From: SXRF01 sp038043465
GTDB lineage: Bacteria; Pseudomonadota; Alphaproteobacteria; Rickettsiales; SXRF01
NCBI GenBank assembly: GCA_038043465.1
Contig: JBBTBX010000014.1
Coordinates: forward strand, 1-64,000
Length of the DNA: 64,000 nucleotides
Direction: 5' to 3'
Shown: positions 1 to 8,255 of the stretch, in pieces
Position numbering within the stretch: the first letter of the stretch is position 1
Layout: each line of letters begins with the position of its first letter
The notes under the pieces: model-generated
Told to the model about the DNA's origin: nothing
Seen by the model: only the letters and a program-made list of their open reading frames with translations
Databases searched by the model: none
Made by a program: the position numbers and the translations under genes

Positions 1-425
<425 letters not shown>

Positions 426-470
426 TTATCACTGATGTCTGATTTATGGCGTACAGTGCTAAACAGCACC

Positions 471-545
471 AATTCAGTATTCAGAACCAGAAGCCGGAGA
501 CCAGAAATTATTTTTTCTGATTTCCGATTTCTGAGTTCTGTCATC
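471..545. repeat. Degenerate short-word repeat in the 23S-5S spacer
   Basis: The spacer between 23S and 5S carries a run of imperfect words built on CAGAA, CCAGAA, TCTGAT and TTCTGA in both orientations. It can fold back on itself, since the CCAGAAAT part is complementary to the following TTTCTGATTT part. Similar word-salad repeats occur in other gaps of this window (17517, 20632, 51503). No function is evident. Confidence 0.5.
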
Positions 546-582
546 CGATATCAGAAAAACCTACCACATATCAATTGGCGAA

Positions 583-740
583 AAGGCCGATTTATATGAC
601 CTGGTGATTATTGCAAGGAAGGCCCCACCCGTTCCCATTTCGAACACGACCGTGAAACTCCTTAGCGCAGATGGTACTATGTCTCAAGACATGGGAGAGT
701 ATGTCGTTGCCAGGTCTTATAAATCGGCCTTTTTGTTTTT
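583..740 (+). terminator. 5S-bracketing inverted repeat and operon terminator
   Basis: A perfect 12-bp inverted repeat brackets 5S rRNA: AAGGCCGATTTA at 583-594 and TAAATCGGCCTT at 720-731, the latter followed by a T-rich run to 740. The arms extend the 5S terminal stem into a longer helix. This probably serves both as a processing stem and, through its 3' arm and T-tract, as an intrinsic terminator of the rRNA operon. Confidence 0.7.
598..716 (+). rRNA. 5S rRNA
   Basis: The gene runs from GACCTGGTG to CCAGGTC, which pair as the terminal stem. It contains the conserved CCCACCCGTTCCCATTTCGAACACG block and the ATGGGAGAGTATGTCG helix. Its length of about 119 nt is normal. It follows 23S rRNA by about 170 bp on the same strand, the usual order of a bacterial rRNA operon. 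Confidence 0.95.
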
Positions 741-769
741 GAACCTAATTTCTGTAGGCATATACTTCG

Positions 770-905
770 TCAGCTCCCTCGCCGGTCACGTACCATATAG
801 GTACGCTCATTTCGCTGCGCACTCGCTTCCTAGTATCTGCTCTACATAAATTGCTTTAAGCTATTTTTCTATTGTCTTTCCTGCGAAGGCGTGAATCTAT
901 CCCAT
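770..905. repeat. Degenerate palindromic repeats downstream of the rRNA operon
   Basis: The gap contains the hairpin ACGTACCATATAGGTACG near 788, flanked by GC-rich repeat-like text (CGCTGCGCACTCGCTTCC). A second stretch near 880 (TTTCCTGCGAAGGCGTGAAT) looks like a decayed copy of a bacterial palindromic repeat. The rest of the 717-1003 gap is AT-rich and should hold the promoter of the next genes. Confidence 0.4.
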
Positions 906-1003
906 TATAAAATAATCATAATTTATTTGTCATTAAAATGTAACTTTACTATTCCCCCTGCTCTATTACACTTTTACCAATATTAACTTATGAAAGATAA
1001 AAT

Positions 1004-1321
1004 ATGGATAAGAAAAGACTTGCTATAGAAAACCTGCAAAGCCTATATGTTTTCACGACGCATGAGGATGGTACATTACATGCCTTTGCAAAAGCTACTC
1101 CGCCTAAAGGAGATATTGTAACGATGCAAATCTTAGGACAATCTTTAAAGACGCTTTTAAGTGCTGAAGCTTATGAAAGATTTGGTAATACAGAAATTCC
1201 TTCCAATGTAACTAAACTTGAGTTTGATGCTGCCACCGCAAAAGAATTAGCAGAGGCTGGTTTAAAATTTCCTGGATCTTCTGAACTCGCAACCTCACAT
1301 GTGGCACAAGTAAAAAGATAG
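1004..1321 (+). CDS. Hypothetical protein
   Basis: I do not recognise this 105-residue protein. It has no signal peptide or membrane segment and looks soluble, with a beta-rich first half (residues 10-40) and an alanine/leucine-rich helical middle (about 45-90). The stop lies 8 bp before the next ORF, so the two are probably co-transcribed. The frame is clean and well separated from other genes, which makes it a credible gene despite the lack of family recognition. Confidence 0.6.
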   Translation: MDKKRLAIENLQSLYVFTTHEDGTLHAFAKATPPKGDIVTMQILGQSLKTLLSAEAYERFGNTEIPSNVTKLEFDAATAKELAEAGLKFPGSSELATSHVAQVKR

Positions 1322-1329
1322 GATTCGCC

Positions 1330-1803
1330 ATGAACGACCTAACCAAAAAGCCTGAGCAAATTGATATCCCCAGCGGCCTCTCTCGTGAAGCCATTGGCAG
1401 TATAGAAAATTCATGGGTTGTAAAAGCACTTAAACAAAACATAGGAAGTATTTTTGTTTCCGTTGCCACTGGCTCTGGAACTCCTGAACAAAAAGCAAGA
1501 GAATTCATGGAACTTACTTCTGATAAGATAAGTGGGTTTAGAAAAGATCTAGAAAAAAATCCCAAAATACCGGACGGAAGAGTAGACGATGCAATTTTTT
1601 ATATTATAGCCCAGGGAGTTGCTGATAAGCTACATGGAGCAACGGCTGGAACGCCTGCACGTGAAAAGCCGGTAGTACTAGAGAATAATAAAAAAACAGC
1701 TCTCATAAAACAAACAAATATATCGCCGGTAGAGGCAGGTTTAGTTAAGTTATTTAGGAATTTCCATCCAGCCGCTGGTGGTGGAATGAGTATTGGATTC
1801 TAA
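1330..1803 (+). CDS. Hypothetical protein
   Basis: This is a 157-residue soluble protein of unknown function and probably the second gene of a pair with the ORF ending at 1321. Residues 20-110 look alpha-helical. The C-terminal third is looser, with a GGG stretch near the end. It has no signal peptide, membrane segment or catalytic motif I can name. It might be lineage-specific, and I do not assign a role. Confidence 0.6.
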   Translation: MNDLTKKPEQIDIPSGLSREAIGSIENSWVVKALKQNIGSIFVSVATGSGTPEQKAREFMELTSDKISGFRKDLEKNPKIPDGRVDDAIFYIIAQGVADKLHGATAGTPAREKPVVLENNKKTALIKQTNISPVEAGLVKLFRNFHPAAGGGMSIGF

Positions 1804-1835
1804 ATCTAAATCAGTTATTGTTTTAAATAATAGCT

Positions 1836-2090
1836 ATGATCAAACTCATCATACATTACATACTGGTGGCGGTATTTGGCGGTCTTACCTTGATTGTCCT
1901 ATATCAAACCTTCTGTAATTTACACTCCCTCCTCAAAAACAAATCGCTAAACCTTGCCGATGAAGATGGCGATCATACCCTTCGTCTAGGAACTGATAAC
2001 AAAGCAATTACCAAATATTTGCTGGCACATTTCTGCATAACTGCTTGCATTGCCACAGCATTATATATGGTAGTTATTGGCTGGGAGTAA
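1836..2090 (+). CDS. Small two-helix membrane protein
   Basis: This 84-residue protein has a hydrophobic segment at about residues 5-26 and a second at about 62-82, joined by a polar loop with several acidic residues. That fits an inner-membrane hairpin protein. The ribosome-binding site is weak. I recognise no family. It lies 32 bp after the preceding unknown gene and on the same strand. Confidence 0.5.
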   Translation: MIKLIIHYILVAVFGGLTLIVLYQTFCNLHSLLKNKSLNLADEDGDHTLRLGTDNKAITKYLLAHFCITACIATALYMVVIGWE

Positions 2091-2219
2091 TCCCCTGCCC
2101 CATCCCAACAAACTTTACCACCTGATATTCAATAATCATTTGCAAAATTATTATACTTGCGAATGATTCTTAATTGCAGCATAATCAACCTGTACAACTG
2201 CAACAATATGAGGATATTT

Positions 2220-2474
2220 ATGAGCAGATTGATATTTGAACACCAAACCACAATGAAAACTATCACCTATTGTCTAATGCATTTTATCGTAGCAATAACA
2301 GTTGCCTACCTGCTAAGCGGGAATTGGGCTATTGCTTTGTCCATAGGTATAATTGAACCGCTGGTACAGACATTTTGTTACAATTTCCACGAACGTAGCT
2401 GGACAAAAGCAAGCAACAGCTACCAGCAAAGATATATAGGAATAATGCCTACTAAAGCGCGAGGTGCATCTTAA
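2220..2474 (+). CDS. DUF2061 family membrane protein
   Basis: This looks like a DUF2061 protein, a small family of predicted membrane proteins. The family pattern is visible in the NWAIALSIG...EP segment followed by the YNFHERSW block near residues 55-65. I chose the ATG at 2220 because GAGG sits 6 bp upstream. Upstream in-frame ATGs lack such a site. Length is 84 residues with two hydrophobic segments. No function is established for the family. Confidence 0.65.
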   Translation: MSRLIFEHQTTMKTITYCLMHFIVAITVAYLLSGNWAIALSIGIIEPLVQTFCYNFHERSWTKASNSYQQRYIGIMPTKARGAS

Positions 2475-2606
2475 TAAAAAGTCACGTGAATTGATTAACT
2501 TTTATCAACCTATCTGCATAAATCTTCACAAAACTGTAACTTAAATATTCTGTTCTATGTGTTATCATCATAAGAACTATTATATTTGATAGAGCTTTGG
2601 AGGATT

Positions 2607-2897
2607 ATGCCTGTACTAGAGAAATCAGGGCTTAGAGAGCTGGCGATTGCACTCACCAGCGCGCCATCCCACCATACGCATTTTATAATAACAGGAATTG
2701 ATAAAGATGAGGCTCAGAAAGTTATAGATTTTCTAAAAAATAACAATTTCCATACGCCGAGAACTAACACTGCGGGCGATTATAAGTTTTTAGCAATACC
2801 AACTCCAAAAGGTGAAGAACGCGGCAGGCTCATAGAAGCACTGACAGAAGCAGGAATCAGTATGGGACCAGAAGCCTACCAAGGCCACAGACGCTAG
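2607..2897 (+). CDS. Hypothetical protein
   Basis: This is a 96-residue soluble protein. The start at 2607 is favoured because TGGAGG lies just upstream (2598-2603). The sequence suggests a small alpha/beta domain: a helix at about 5-15, a strand at 22-28 (THFIITGI), a helix at 32-45, then a strand (YKFLAIP) and a final helix. It could be an ACT- or ferredoxin-like fold, but no motif decides it. It is monocistronic as far as can be seen. Confidence 0.55.
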   Translation: MPVLEKSGLRELAIALTSAPSHHTHFIITGIDKDEAQKVIDFLKNNNFHTPRTNTAGDYKFLAIPTPKGEERGRLIEALTEAGISMGPEAYQGHRR

Positions 2898-2917
2898 CCC
2901 CATACCTCCTAGATTCT

Positions 2918-3043
2918 CTACTTACTAGCGTTTTGTATTGCTTCCCCACCTCTTTTGATATCCTGCCCTAAACCCTCTACGGTATTGCAAGCGGTAAGTA
3001 ATGATAATGTAAGCAGAGCAGAAAATAATACCAAACTTTTCAT
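2918..3043 (-). CDS. Entericidin A/B-like small lipoprotein
   Basis: This 41-residue gene is below the usual ORF cutoff. Translation gives a lipoprotein signal ending in LLTAC (lipobox cysteine at residue 19), followed by the family's NTVEGLGQDIKRGGEAIQ stretch. It has a strong Shine-Dalgarno (AAAGGAG) upstream of the ATG. Entericidins are small membrane lipoproteins, known in E. coli as an antidote/toxin pair. Here there is a single copy, so a structural or stress role is as likely. It is transcribed away from the gene at 2607 and downstream of the FYDLN gene on the same strand. Confidence 0.85.
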   Translation of the reverse strand: MKSLVLFSALLTLSLLTACNTVEGLGQDIKRGGEAIQNASK

Positions 3044-3083
3044 AAAATCTCCTTTCGATTATTTAAAAATAATAAATGCACTG

Positions 3084-3647
3084 TTATTTCTTCTTGCCTT
3101 TGCCGCCTTTTGCAATTTCTTTAGCAGGTTTTTTCGCAGACTTTTTGGCAAGCTGGGCTGGCGACTCTTCCTCTTCTTCCTCTTCTTCTACTTCCTCAAG
3201 TTCAATCTCTTCATCTTCGATATTATCAATCAGAGTATCATCATCTATGGTAATGTCATCATCCATCTCTTCTTCTGTTTCAACATCTTCCAATTCTTCG
3301 AGATCTTCGATATCATCAATATCCTCGATTTCTTCGATTTCCTCAATATCATCCTCACCTTCGACAACCATGACATCTTCAAAATCCTCGAGGTCAACCC
3401 CCTCCACTCTTTTCGGAGCTTTTTTAGGTGGTTTCTGCTTGGCTTCCTGCTTGGCTTTCTGCTTAATCAAAGGATCATCATTATCAACTTCGACAGTAGC
3501 TTTGGTTTTACGTCTCACTCTATATTGCGCGTTAATATCATTAGATGTCCTGCATTTTGGGCAAATAGCCGGATTTTTTCCCAAATCATAGAATTTAGCA
3601 CCACACCCTGTGCACACTCTTTTATTTCCCAAATCAGCTTTATTCAC
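3084..3647 (-). CDS. FYDLN-acid family protein (TIGR02300)
   Basis: This 187-residue protein has an N-terminal zinc-ribbon-like head with CTGC at residues 13-16 and CPKC at about 30-33, with the FYDLGK motif between them. A long acidic tail made largely of Glu, Asp and Ile follows, and the C-terminus is Lys-rich. This matches the alphaproteobacterial FYDLN_acid family, whose function is unknown. The repetitive acidic codons explain the low-complexity ORFs on the opposite strand. It lies upstream of the entericidin gene on the same strand. Confidence 0.85.
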   Translation of the reverse strand: MNKADLGNKRVCTGCGAKFYDLGKNPAICPKCRTSNDINAQYRVRRKTKATVEVDNDDPLIKQKAKQEAKQKPPKKAPKRVEGVDLEDFEDVMVVEGEDDIEEIEEIEDIDDIEDLEELEDVETEEEMDDDITIDDDTLIDNIEDEEIELEEVEEEEEEEESPAQLAKKSAKKPAKEIAKGGKGKKK

Positions 3648-3858
3648 TGCAAATACTCCTTAAGTAATTTTTGACACAACGCATGTATGTAGATAATCAG
3701 GTATCTAACTGATTAAAGGCTAAGTTTTTTTTTGCAACATAAAATATGATAAAAAACAAAAATCTATATAGAAAATGCTTATTTCCCTCTTGAAAAACAT
3801 GCTTAACTTACCACATACTGCTCTCAAGCCATACTCAAAATCACTTAAAGGATAAATA

Positions 3859-4470
3859 ATGACTACAGCCAAAGATACCAGCAATAATGAAGGCAAGAAC
3901 GAAGCCTCAAAGCCGGACAATAGCATAGAAGGGGTTGAATCTGCAGAAAATATTGTTGATATAAAGGACGCCCGCATAGCCCAATTGGAAGAAGAATGTG
4001 CAAAACTGCGTGATAGCTGGGTGCGTGCGGTTGCTGAAACCGACAATGTCCGCAAACGCCTGCAGCGTGACCTGGAGGAAAGCGGGAAATATGCAATCAC
4101 CGGTTTTGCCGGAGATATGGTGAGCGTTCTGGAAAATTTACAACGCGCAATTGAGAATGTTCCGGCTGATGAAGCTGAAAAAAATCCAACTCTGAAAACT
4201 TTTGGCGAAGGAATTAACCTGACCCTGCAGGAACTGCTCAGGATTTTCCAGAAATATGGGATAGTAAGGCTCAACCCAATGGGACAGAAATTTGATCATA
4301 ATTTCCATCAGGCAGTGGTTCAAATTGAGAAAAATGATGTTGAAGCCGGAACAATAGTACAGGTTATTCAGGCAGGCTACATGATTTCTGATCGCCTGCT
4401 GCGTCCGGCTATGGTTGCTGTTTCTAAAACTTCGGAAAGCCCTGCGAAAAAACTTGATACCACCGCCTGA
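3859..4470 (+). CDS. grpE: GrpE, nucleotide exchange factor for DnaK
   Basis: GrpE is the cytosolic factor that releases ADP from DnaK. The 203-residue sequence has an acidic disordered start (1-40), a long coiled coil (about 42-100) and the C-terminal beta domain with the family signature around residues 145-190 (FDHNFHQAV through YMISDRLLRPAMV). Length is normal. A good AAAGGA site precedes the ATG. hrcA, a common neighbour, is absent, and ftsX follows by 18 bp, so the pairing here is unusual but plausible. Confidence 0.95.
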   Translation: MTTAKDTSNNEGKNEASKPDNSIEGVESAENIVDIKDARIAQLEEECAKLRDSWVRAVAETDNVRKRLQRDLEESGKYAITGFAGDMVSVLENLQRAIENVPADEAEKNPTLKTFGEGINLTLQELLRIFQKYGIVRLNPMGQKFDHNFHQAVVQIEKNDVEAGTIVQVIQAGYMISDRLLRPAMVAVSKTSESPAKKLDTTA

Positions 4471-4488
4471 TAGCTTTAGAATTACAGA

Positions 4489-5364
4489 ATGAAAGTCGAC
4501 ATAGCATTCTCATCTGATGATTCCCACCGCTTTTTGCCTTGGCTTATCGGCGTAATGGTTGCCCTCGCCACCCTGCTTTTGTGTTTTGTAATGACCATTA
4601 ATGGCTGGGTGATCGAGCGTCACAGCGATTACACTAATAACATCACCGTCAATATCCCAGTTCCTGATTACGAAAACCCACCTTCGGAAGAAGTGATAAA
4701 TAGCATAATAGAAGCACTGCAGAAATCACCGGGTGTCGCCATGGTAGAAAGACTTGAGCCGGAAAAATTACAGAAAATGCTGGTGCCGTGGCTAGGTGAA
4801 AATATGACAGGTTCCGAGCTGCCACTACCAATCGTACTCGATGTCGCCCTTAAAAGTGGCACTAAAGTAGATATCCATAAACTTCAGGAAGCACTAGCTC
4901 AAATAGTGCCGGGAACGGAAGTAGATACGCATGAGGCATGGGTTAATGCTTTTATCAGCTTTTCCACTGCAATCAGGATGGTAATGATAATGTTTGCTCT
5001 GGTTATAATATTCTCCATTGGCCTGATGATTGCCTTCACCTCCCGCGCATCGCTCCGGCTGCACAATAAAGCCGTAAATCTTCTGCATTCGGTTGGTGCG
5101 GAAGATAATTATATTGCCAAGCAATTTCAGCAGGAAGCCTGCTCACTTACTATGCGCGGGGCAGGTGTCGGTTGTATCATCGCAGCTATTGGCTTCTGGG
5201 GCATGGGGAAATATATGCAGTCGCTGGAGAATTCTTCTATTCCATCACTGGCAATGAGCCATAAACATTTTATACTTTTAGTCGTTATTGCTTTTTCCTG
5301 CGGTCTGGTTGCCTGGATTACAGCCAGGATTTCTGTAATGAAACAGCTAAAACAAATGTTATGA
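4489..5364 (+). CDS. ftsX: Cell division protein FtsX
   Basis: FtsX is the membrane subunit of the FtsEX complex, which couples ATP hydrolysis to activation of septal murein hydrolases. The 291 residues show a first membrane helix at about 16-40, an extracytoplasmic domain to about 160 and three further helices (about 163-190, 225-245 and 262-285), the expected ABC3-type topology. The ATPase gene ftsE, usually adjacent, is not in this window. The stop overlaps the next gene by 4 bp, so translation is probably coupled. Confidence 0.85.
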   Translation: MKVDIAFSSDDSHRFLPWLIGVMVALATLLLCFVMTINGWVIERHSDYTNNITVNIPVPDYENPPSEEVINSIIEALQKSPGVAMVERLEPEKLQKMLVPWLGENMTGSELPLPIVLDVALKSGTKVDIHKLQEALAQIVPGTEVDTHEAWVNAFISFSTAIRMVMIMFALVIIFSIGLMIAFTSRASLRLHNKAVNLLHSVGAEDNYIAKQFQQEACSLTMRGAGVGCIIAAIGFWGMGKYMQSLENSSIPSLAMSHKHFILLVVIAFSCGLVAWITARISVMKQLKQML

Positions 5365-5939
5365 CTCCTTTTAATCTGCGCAGGAAAATATTTTCAACCC
5401 TGATATTAGTTTTCTGCGTCTGGTTTATTGGGTTAAAATGGTTCGAAAGCCAGATCCCACAAAATATAAAGAGCCTTCCTGAACATTCTGCCGATGCTAT
5501 AGTAATTTTAACCGGTGGCAGTGGCAGGCTTGAATATGCACTGCGGCTAATGGCAGAAAATAAGAGCGGTATTTTATTTATAAGTGGTGCAGGAAAAGAC
5601 GTTACTCTGGATGATGTCATTCGACAGGCACAGAACGATATACGGGGAAAAATAAACCGACAGAATATAATTCTGGGGCATCAGGGCGAAAACACCATCG
5701 GCAACGCCGAGGAAATCAAAGGATGGATAGAAAAAACCAGCTACAGGAAAATAATACTGGTAACTTCCAGTTATCATATGCCACGCAGCCTGCTTGAATT
5801 ATCAACCACCATGCCGGAAGTTTCCATTACCACAGCTCCGGTAATAACCGATGACAATGAAATGTTGCTTTCTGAATATCATAAATATATAGCAAGCAAA
5901 TTGCGCCATATATTTATTTCTGTTACACAAAGCAAATGA
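5361..5939 (+). CDS. YdcF-like DUF218 membrane protein
   Basis: This 192-residue protein has one N-terminal membrane helix (about 8-27) and a DUF218 domain. Typical family blocks are AIVILTGG near residue 48, a GEN-T segment near 113 and the SSYHMPRS block near 140. DUF218 proteins (YdcF, SanA, ElyC) are linked to envelope biogenesis, but their chemistry is unresolved. In alphaproteobacteria this gene commonly sits between ftsX and plsC, as here, with 4-bp overlaps on both sides. Confidence 0.85.
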   Translation: MTPFNLRRKIFSTLILVFCVWFIGLKWFESQIPQNIKSLPEHSADAIVILTGGSGRLEYALRLMAENKSGILFISGAGKDVTLDDVIRQAQNDIRGKINRQNIILGHQGENTIGNAEEIKGWIEKTSYRKIILVTSSYHMPRSLLELSTTMPEVSITTAPVITDDNEMLLSEYHKYIASKLRHIFISVTQSK

Positions 5940-6667
5940 AGCAAAAAATCACCCTTTTCCTGCTAATCCGTTCTGTTGCATTTAATATTGCCTTTTTCGC
6001 ATGGGCGTTTATTTCTGCAATATTATTCATACCTTTATTCGTAACTTCCAGCCGCGCTTCGCTCCATGCCGGAAAACCATGGGCGGATGTATCACTACTA
6101 CTTGCACGAATATTCTGTGGAATCAAATATGAAGTGCGCGGTAGGGAAAATATCCAGAATATTCCGGTAATCTATGCATCCAAACATCAGTCGGCGTGGG
6201 ATACTATTATTTTCCTGAATTTATTCCCAAACGTTGCTTATGTTCTGAAAAAAGAACTTTTGCGCCTGCCCTTCTGGGGTTGGTACCTATGGCGGATGAA
6301 AATGATCGCTATCGACCGCAGTGCCGGCGCAAGCAGCATCAAACAATTAATCCGCGATGGCAAAGCTGTTCTTGCCGAAGGTCGTCCTATCGTTATTTTT
6401 CCCGAAGGTACACGCACTAAACCAAATGCCACACCAGATTATCACGCGGGCATAACTGCCATGTATTCTTCACTCGGCGTTGCCGTTGTTCCGATTGCCC
6501 TTAATTCAGGAAAATACTGGGGGAAAAATGCGTTTTTCAAAACCCCAGGCACAATTATCATTGAATTCCTGCCCCCTATTCCCGCTGGACTGCCTAAAAA
6601 AGAATTTATAGAACGCCTGCAAAATGATATAGAAACTGCGAGTGGCAAATTATTGGTGGATGGATAG
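5936..6667 (+). CDS. plsC: 1-acyl-sn-glycerol-3-phosphate acyltransferase
   Basis: PlsC transfers an acyl chain to lysophosphatidic acid to make phosphatidic acid. The 243-residue sequence has an N-terminal hydrophobic segment (about 8-38), the catalytic HQSAWD box (HX4D, about residues 84-89) and the FPEGTRT glycerol-phosphate binding block near 160. It is the last gene of the grpE-ftsX-ydcF-plsC run. A palindromic repeat follows the stop. Confidence 0.92.
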   Translation: MKQKITLFLLIRSVAFNIAFFAWAFISAILFIPLFVTSSRASLHAGKPWADVSLLLARIFCGIKYEVRGRENIQNIPVIYASKHQSAWDTIIFLNLFPNVAYVLKKELLRLPFWGWYLWRMKMIAIDRSAGASSIKQLIRDGKAVLAEGRPIVIFPEGTRTKPNATPDYHAGITAMYSSLGVAVVPIALNSGKYWGKNAFFKTPGTIIIEFLPPIPAGLPKKEFIERLQNDIETASGKLLVDG

Positions 6668-6678
6668 ATAACTCAATT

Positions 6679-6746
6679 GTCACCCCGCACTTGTTGCGGG
6701 GTCTGGCAAAAATAAAACCGGATGCCACAATAAATGCGGCATGACA
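6679..6746. repeat. Palindromic intergenic repeat
   Basis: The element runs from TGTCACCCCGC to GCGGCATGACA. It contains an internal hairpin (CCCCGCacttgttGCGGGG) and terminal TGTCA/TGACA arms. It belongs to the class of bacterial palindromic repeats beginning TGTCA that also appears at 15789 and 49841, though the interior differs. It lies between plsC and the BrnA-like gene. Confidence 0.75.
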
Positions 6747-6775
6747 AATACATTAAATGCTAATAGGAATAATCA

Positions 6776-7060
6776 ATGTTAAAGAGCAGAAAAACTACAA
6801 AAAAGAACTCCGCAAAGAAGAGCTGGACTGACCCAGATGACGCACCAGAATTAAATGCGGACTGGTTCAAGAAGGCAGATTTATATGATGGCGAAAGACT
6901 TGTTCGCCAGCGTGGCAGACCAACTGTAGAACATCCGAAAAAGCGTATTACCCTGCGCCTTGATGATAGAATTATTTCCGCCCTGCATGACATTGGTAAG
7001 GGTTATAATGCCCGCGTGGAGAAAATATTGCTTAATGCTATTGAAAAAGGAAAATTATAG
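6776..7060 (+). CDS. BrnA-family antitoxin-like protein
   Basis: This 94-residue protein has a basic N-terminus and the C-terminal ribbon-helix-helix typical of BrnA (COG3514): a RPTVEHPKKRITLRLDD block followed by two helices. BrnA normally represses and neutralises the BrnT ribonuclease encoded just upstream. No BrnT-like ORF is present here; plsC and a repeat occupy that place. It is therefore an orphan antitoxin or a repurposed DNA-binding protein. Its stop abuts the start of rph. Confidence 0.75.
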   Translation: MLKSRKTTKKNSAKKSWTDPDDAPELNADWFKKADLYDGERLVRQRGRPTVEHPKKRITLRLDDRIISALHDIGKGYNARVEKILLNAIEKGKL

Positions 7061-7061
7061 A

Positions 7062-7784
7062 ATGCGCCCATCCAACCGTAAAGCCGACGAACTCCGCCCC
7101 TTAACCTTAACCGCTGGTTTCAGCCGTAACGCCGAGGGTTCATGCCTGATTAAATCTGGCAATACCCATGTGCTTTGCACCGCCACGATTGAGGCTGGTG
7201 TGCCGAGCTTCCTTAAAAACACTGGCAAAGGCTGGGTAACTGCTGAATACGGTATGCTGCCACGCGCCACAAACAGCCGCGTTCCCCGCGAAGCCGCCAA
7301 AGGCAAACAATCAGGACGCACGCAGGAAATCCAGCGGTTAATTGGTCGGTCGCTGCGCTCGGTGATTGATTTAAAGATGCTTGGCGAACGCCAGATAACC
7401 ATAGACTGCGACGTTATCGAAGCTGACGGCGGAACACGTACCGCCTCTATCACAGGAGCGTATGTTGCACTGCATCATGCAGTGGGTTTTCTGCTTAGAA
7501 CCGGCGCAATAAAACAATCCCCAATCATCGGACAGGTCGCCGCAATTTCCTGCGGTATATATAACGGACATTCGGTTCTGGATCTGGATTATAATGAAGA
7601 CAGCACCTGCACTATGGATGCTAATTTTGTGCTGACCGCTGATGGAAAAATAATCGAGATACAATGTACTGCCGAAGAAAATCCAGTCGAAGAATCACAA
7701 TTTGCTGAGTTATTTGCTCTGGCAAAATTAGGGATAAAAGAATTGGCAGAAGCACAGAAAAAAGCCATTGAAAGCATGAAATAG
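7062..7784 (+). CDS. rph: RNase PH
   Basis: RNase PH trims the 3' ends of tRNA precursors by phosphorolysis. The start at 7062 gives the family's typical N-terminus (MRPSNRKADELRPL) and 240 residues, the normal length. The frame is open further upstream through brnA, but that extension is not family-like. Conserved blocks include EYGMLPRAT, RTQEIQRLIGRSLR and the DCDVIEADGGTRTAS stretch. It is paired with rdgB downstream as in many alphaproteobacteria, but here a GIY-YIG gene and repeats have come between them. Confidence 0.95.
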   Translation: MRPSNRKADELRPLTLTAGFSRNAEGSCLIKSGNTHVLCTATIEAGVPSFLKNTGKGWVTAEYGMLPRATNSRVPREAAKGKQSGRTQEIQRLIGRSLRSVIDLKMLGERQITIDCDVIEADGGTRTASITGAYVALHHAVGFLLRTGAIKQSPIIGQVAAISCGIYNGHSVLDLDYNEDSTCTMDANFVLTADGKIIEIQCTAEENPVEESQFAELFALAKLGIKELAEAQKKAIESMK

Positions 7785-7788
7785 CTCT

Positions 7789-7898
7789 CGTCATTGCGAG
7801 GACTGCGAGCGTAGCGCAGCAGGACGCGGCAATCCAGAATTTGCAGCTATATTGAAAGAACTGGATTGCTTCGTCGTCTACGCCTCCTCGCAATGACG
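7789..7898. repeat. Long palindromic repeat (TCATTGCGAGG family)
   Basis: The left arm CGTCATTGCGAGG...GCAATCCAG and the right arm CTGGATTGC...CCTCGCAATGACG are near-perfect reverse complements separated by a short spacer. The whole unit is about 110 bp. A further right-arm copy lies at 8204, on the other side of the GIY-YIG gene. The family is widespread in bacterial genomes as a dispersed repeat. Confidence 0.9.
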
Positions 7899-7912
7899 AA
7901 AACGGATAAATT

Positions 7913-8203
7913 ATGATAAAACAACCTTGTGTTTATATAATGGCAAACAAGAAAAATGGGGCGATTTATACTGGCGTAACCTCAAATTTGCAGCAACGCT
8001 CATATCAACACAGAGAAAGCCTGATTGATGGTTTTACCAAAAAATATGGCTGCAAGATTCTAGTATGGTATGAACTGCATGAAACTATGGAAAGTGCTAT
8101 CATGCGAGAAAAGCAAATTAAAGCTGGTAGTAGAAGTAAAAAAATGGAATTAATTGAAAAGAGAAATTCAGGATGGAATGATTTGTATGAAACAATTATG
8201 TAA
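7913..8203 (+). CDS. Small GIY-YIG nuclease-domain protein
   Basis: This 96-residue protein is a single GIY-YIG domain (UPF0213/URI type). The first strand reads CVYIMANKKNGAIYTGVT (the GIY and YIG positions as VYI and YTG), followed by the conserved Arg-Tyr pair region, a basic HRES motif and the EKQIKAGSR...K block. Family members are DNA nucleases, though many small ones are uncharacterised. It lies between a full palindromic repeat (7789-7898) and an extra right arm (8204-8241), splitting rph from rdgB, which indicates insertion together with the repeats. Confidence 0.85.
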   Translation: MIKQPCVYIMANKKNGAIYTGVTSNLQQRSYQHRESLIDGFTKKYGCKILVWYELHETMESAIMREKQIKAGSRSKKMELIEKRNSGWNDLYETIM

Positions 8204-8241
8204 CTGGATTGCTTCGTTGGCTACGCCTCCTCGCAATGACG
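8204..8241. repeat. Right arm of TCATTGCGAGG-family repeat
   Basis: CTGGATTGCTTCG...CCTCGCAATGACG repeats the right arm of the 7789-7898 palindrome in the same orientation. It starts immediately after the stop of the GIY-YIG gene and ends about 15 bp before rdgB. The GIY-YIG gene is therefore bounded by two direct copies of the same arm. Confidence 0.85.
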
Positions 8242-8255
8242 GAGGATAATTTCTA

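Noticed and set aside
2955..3674. Plus-strand ORFs rich in Phe/Ile and Ser across the FYDLN gene
   Set aside because: They are antisense readings of the acidic, repetitive FYDLN tail.
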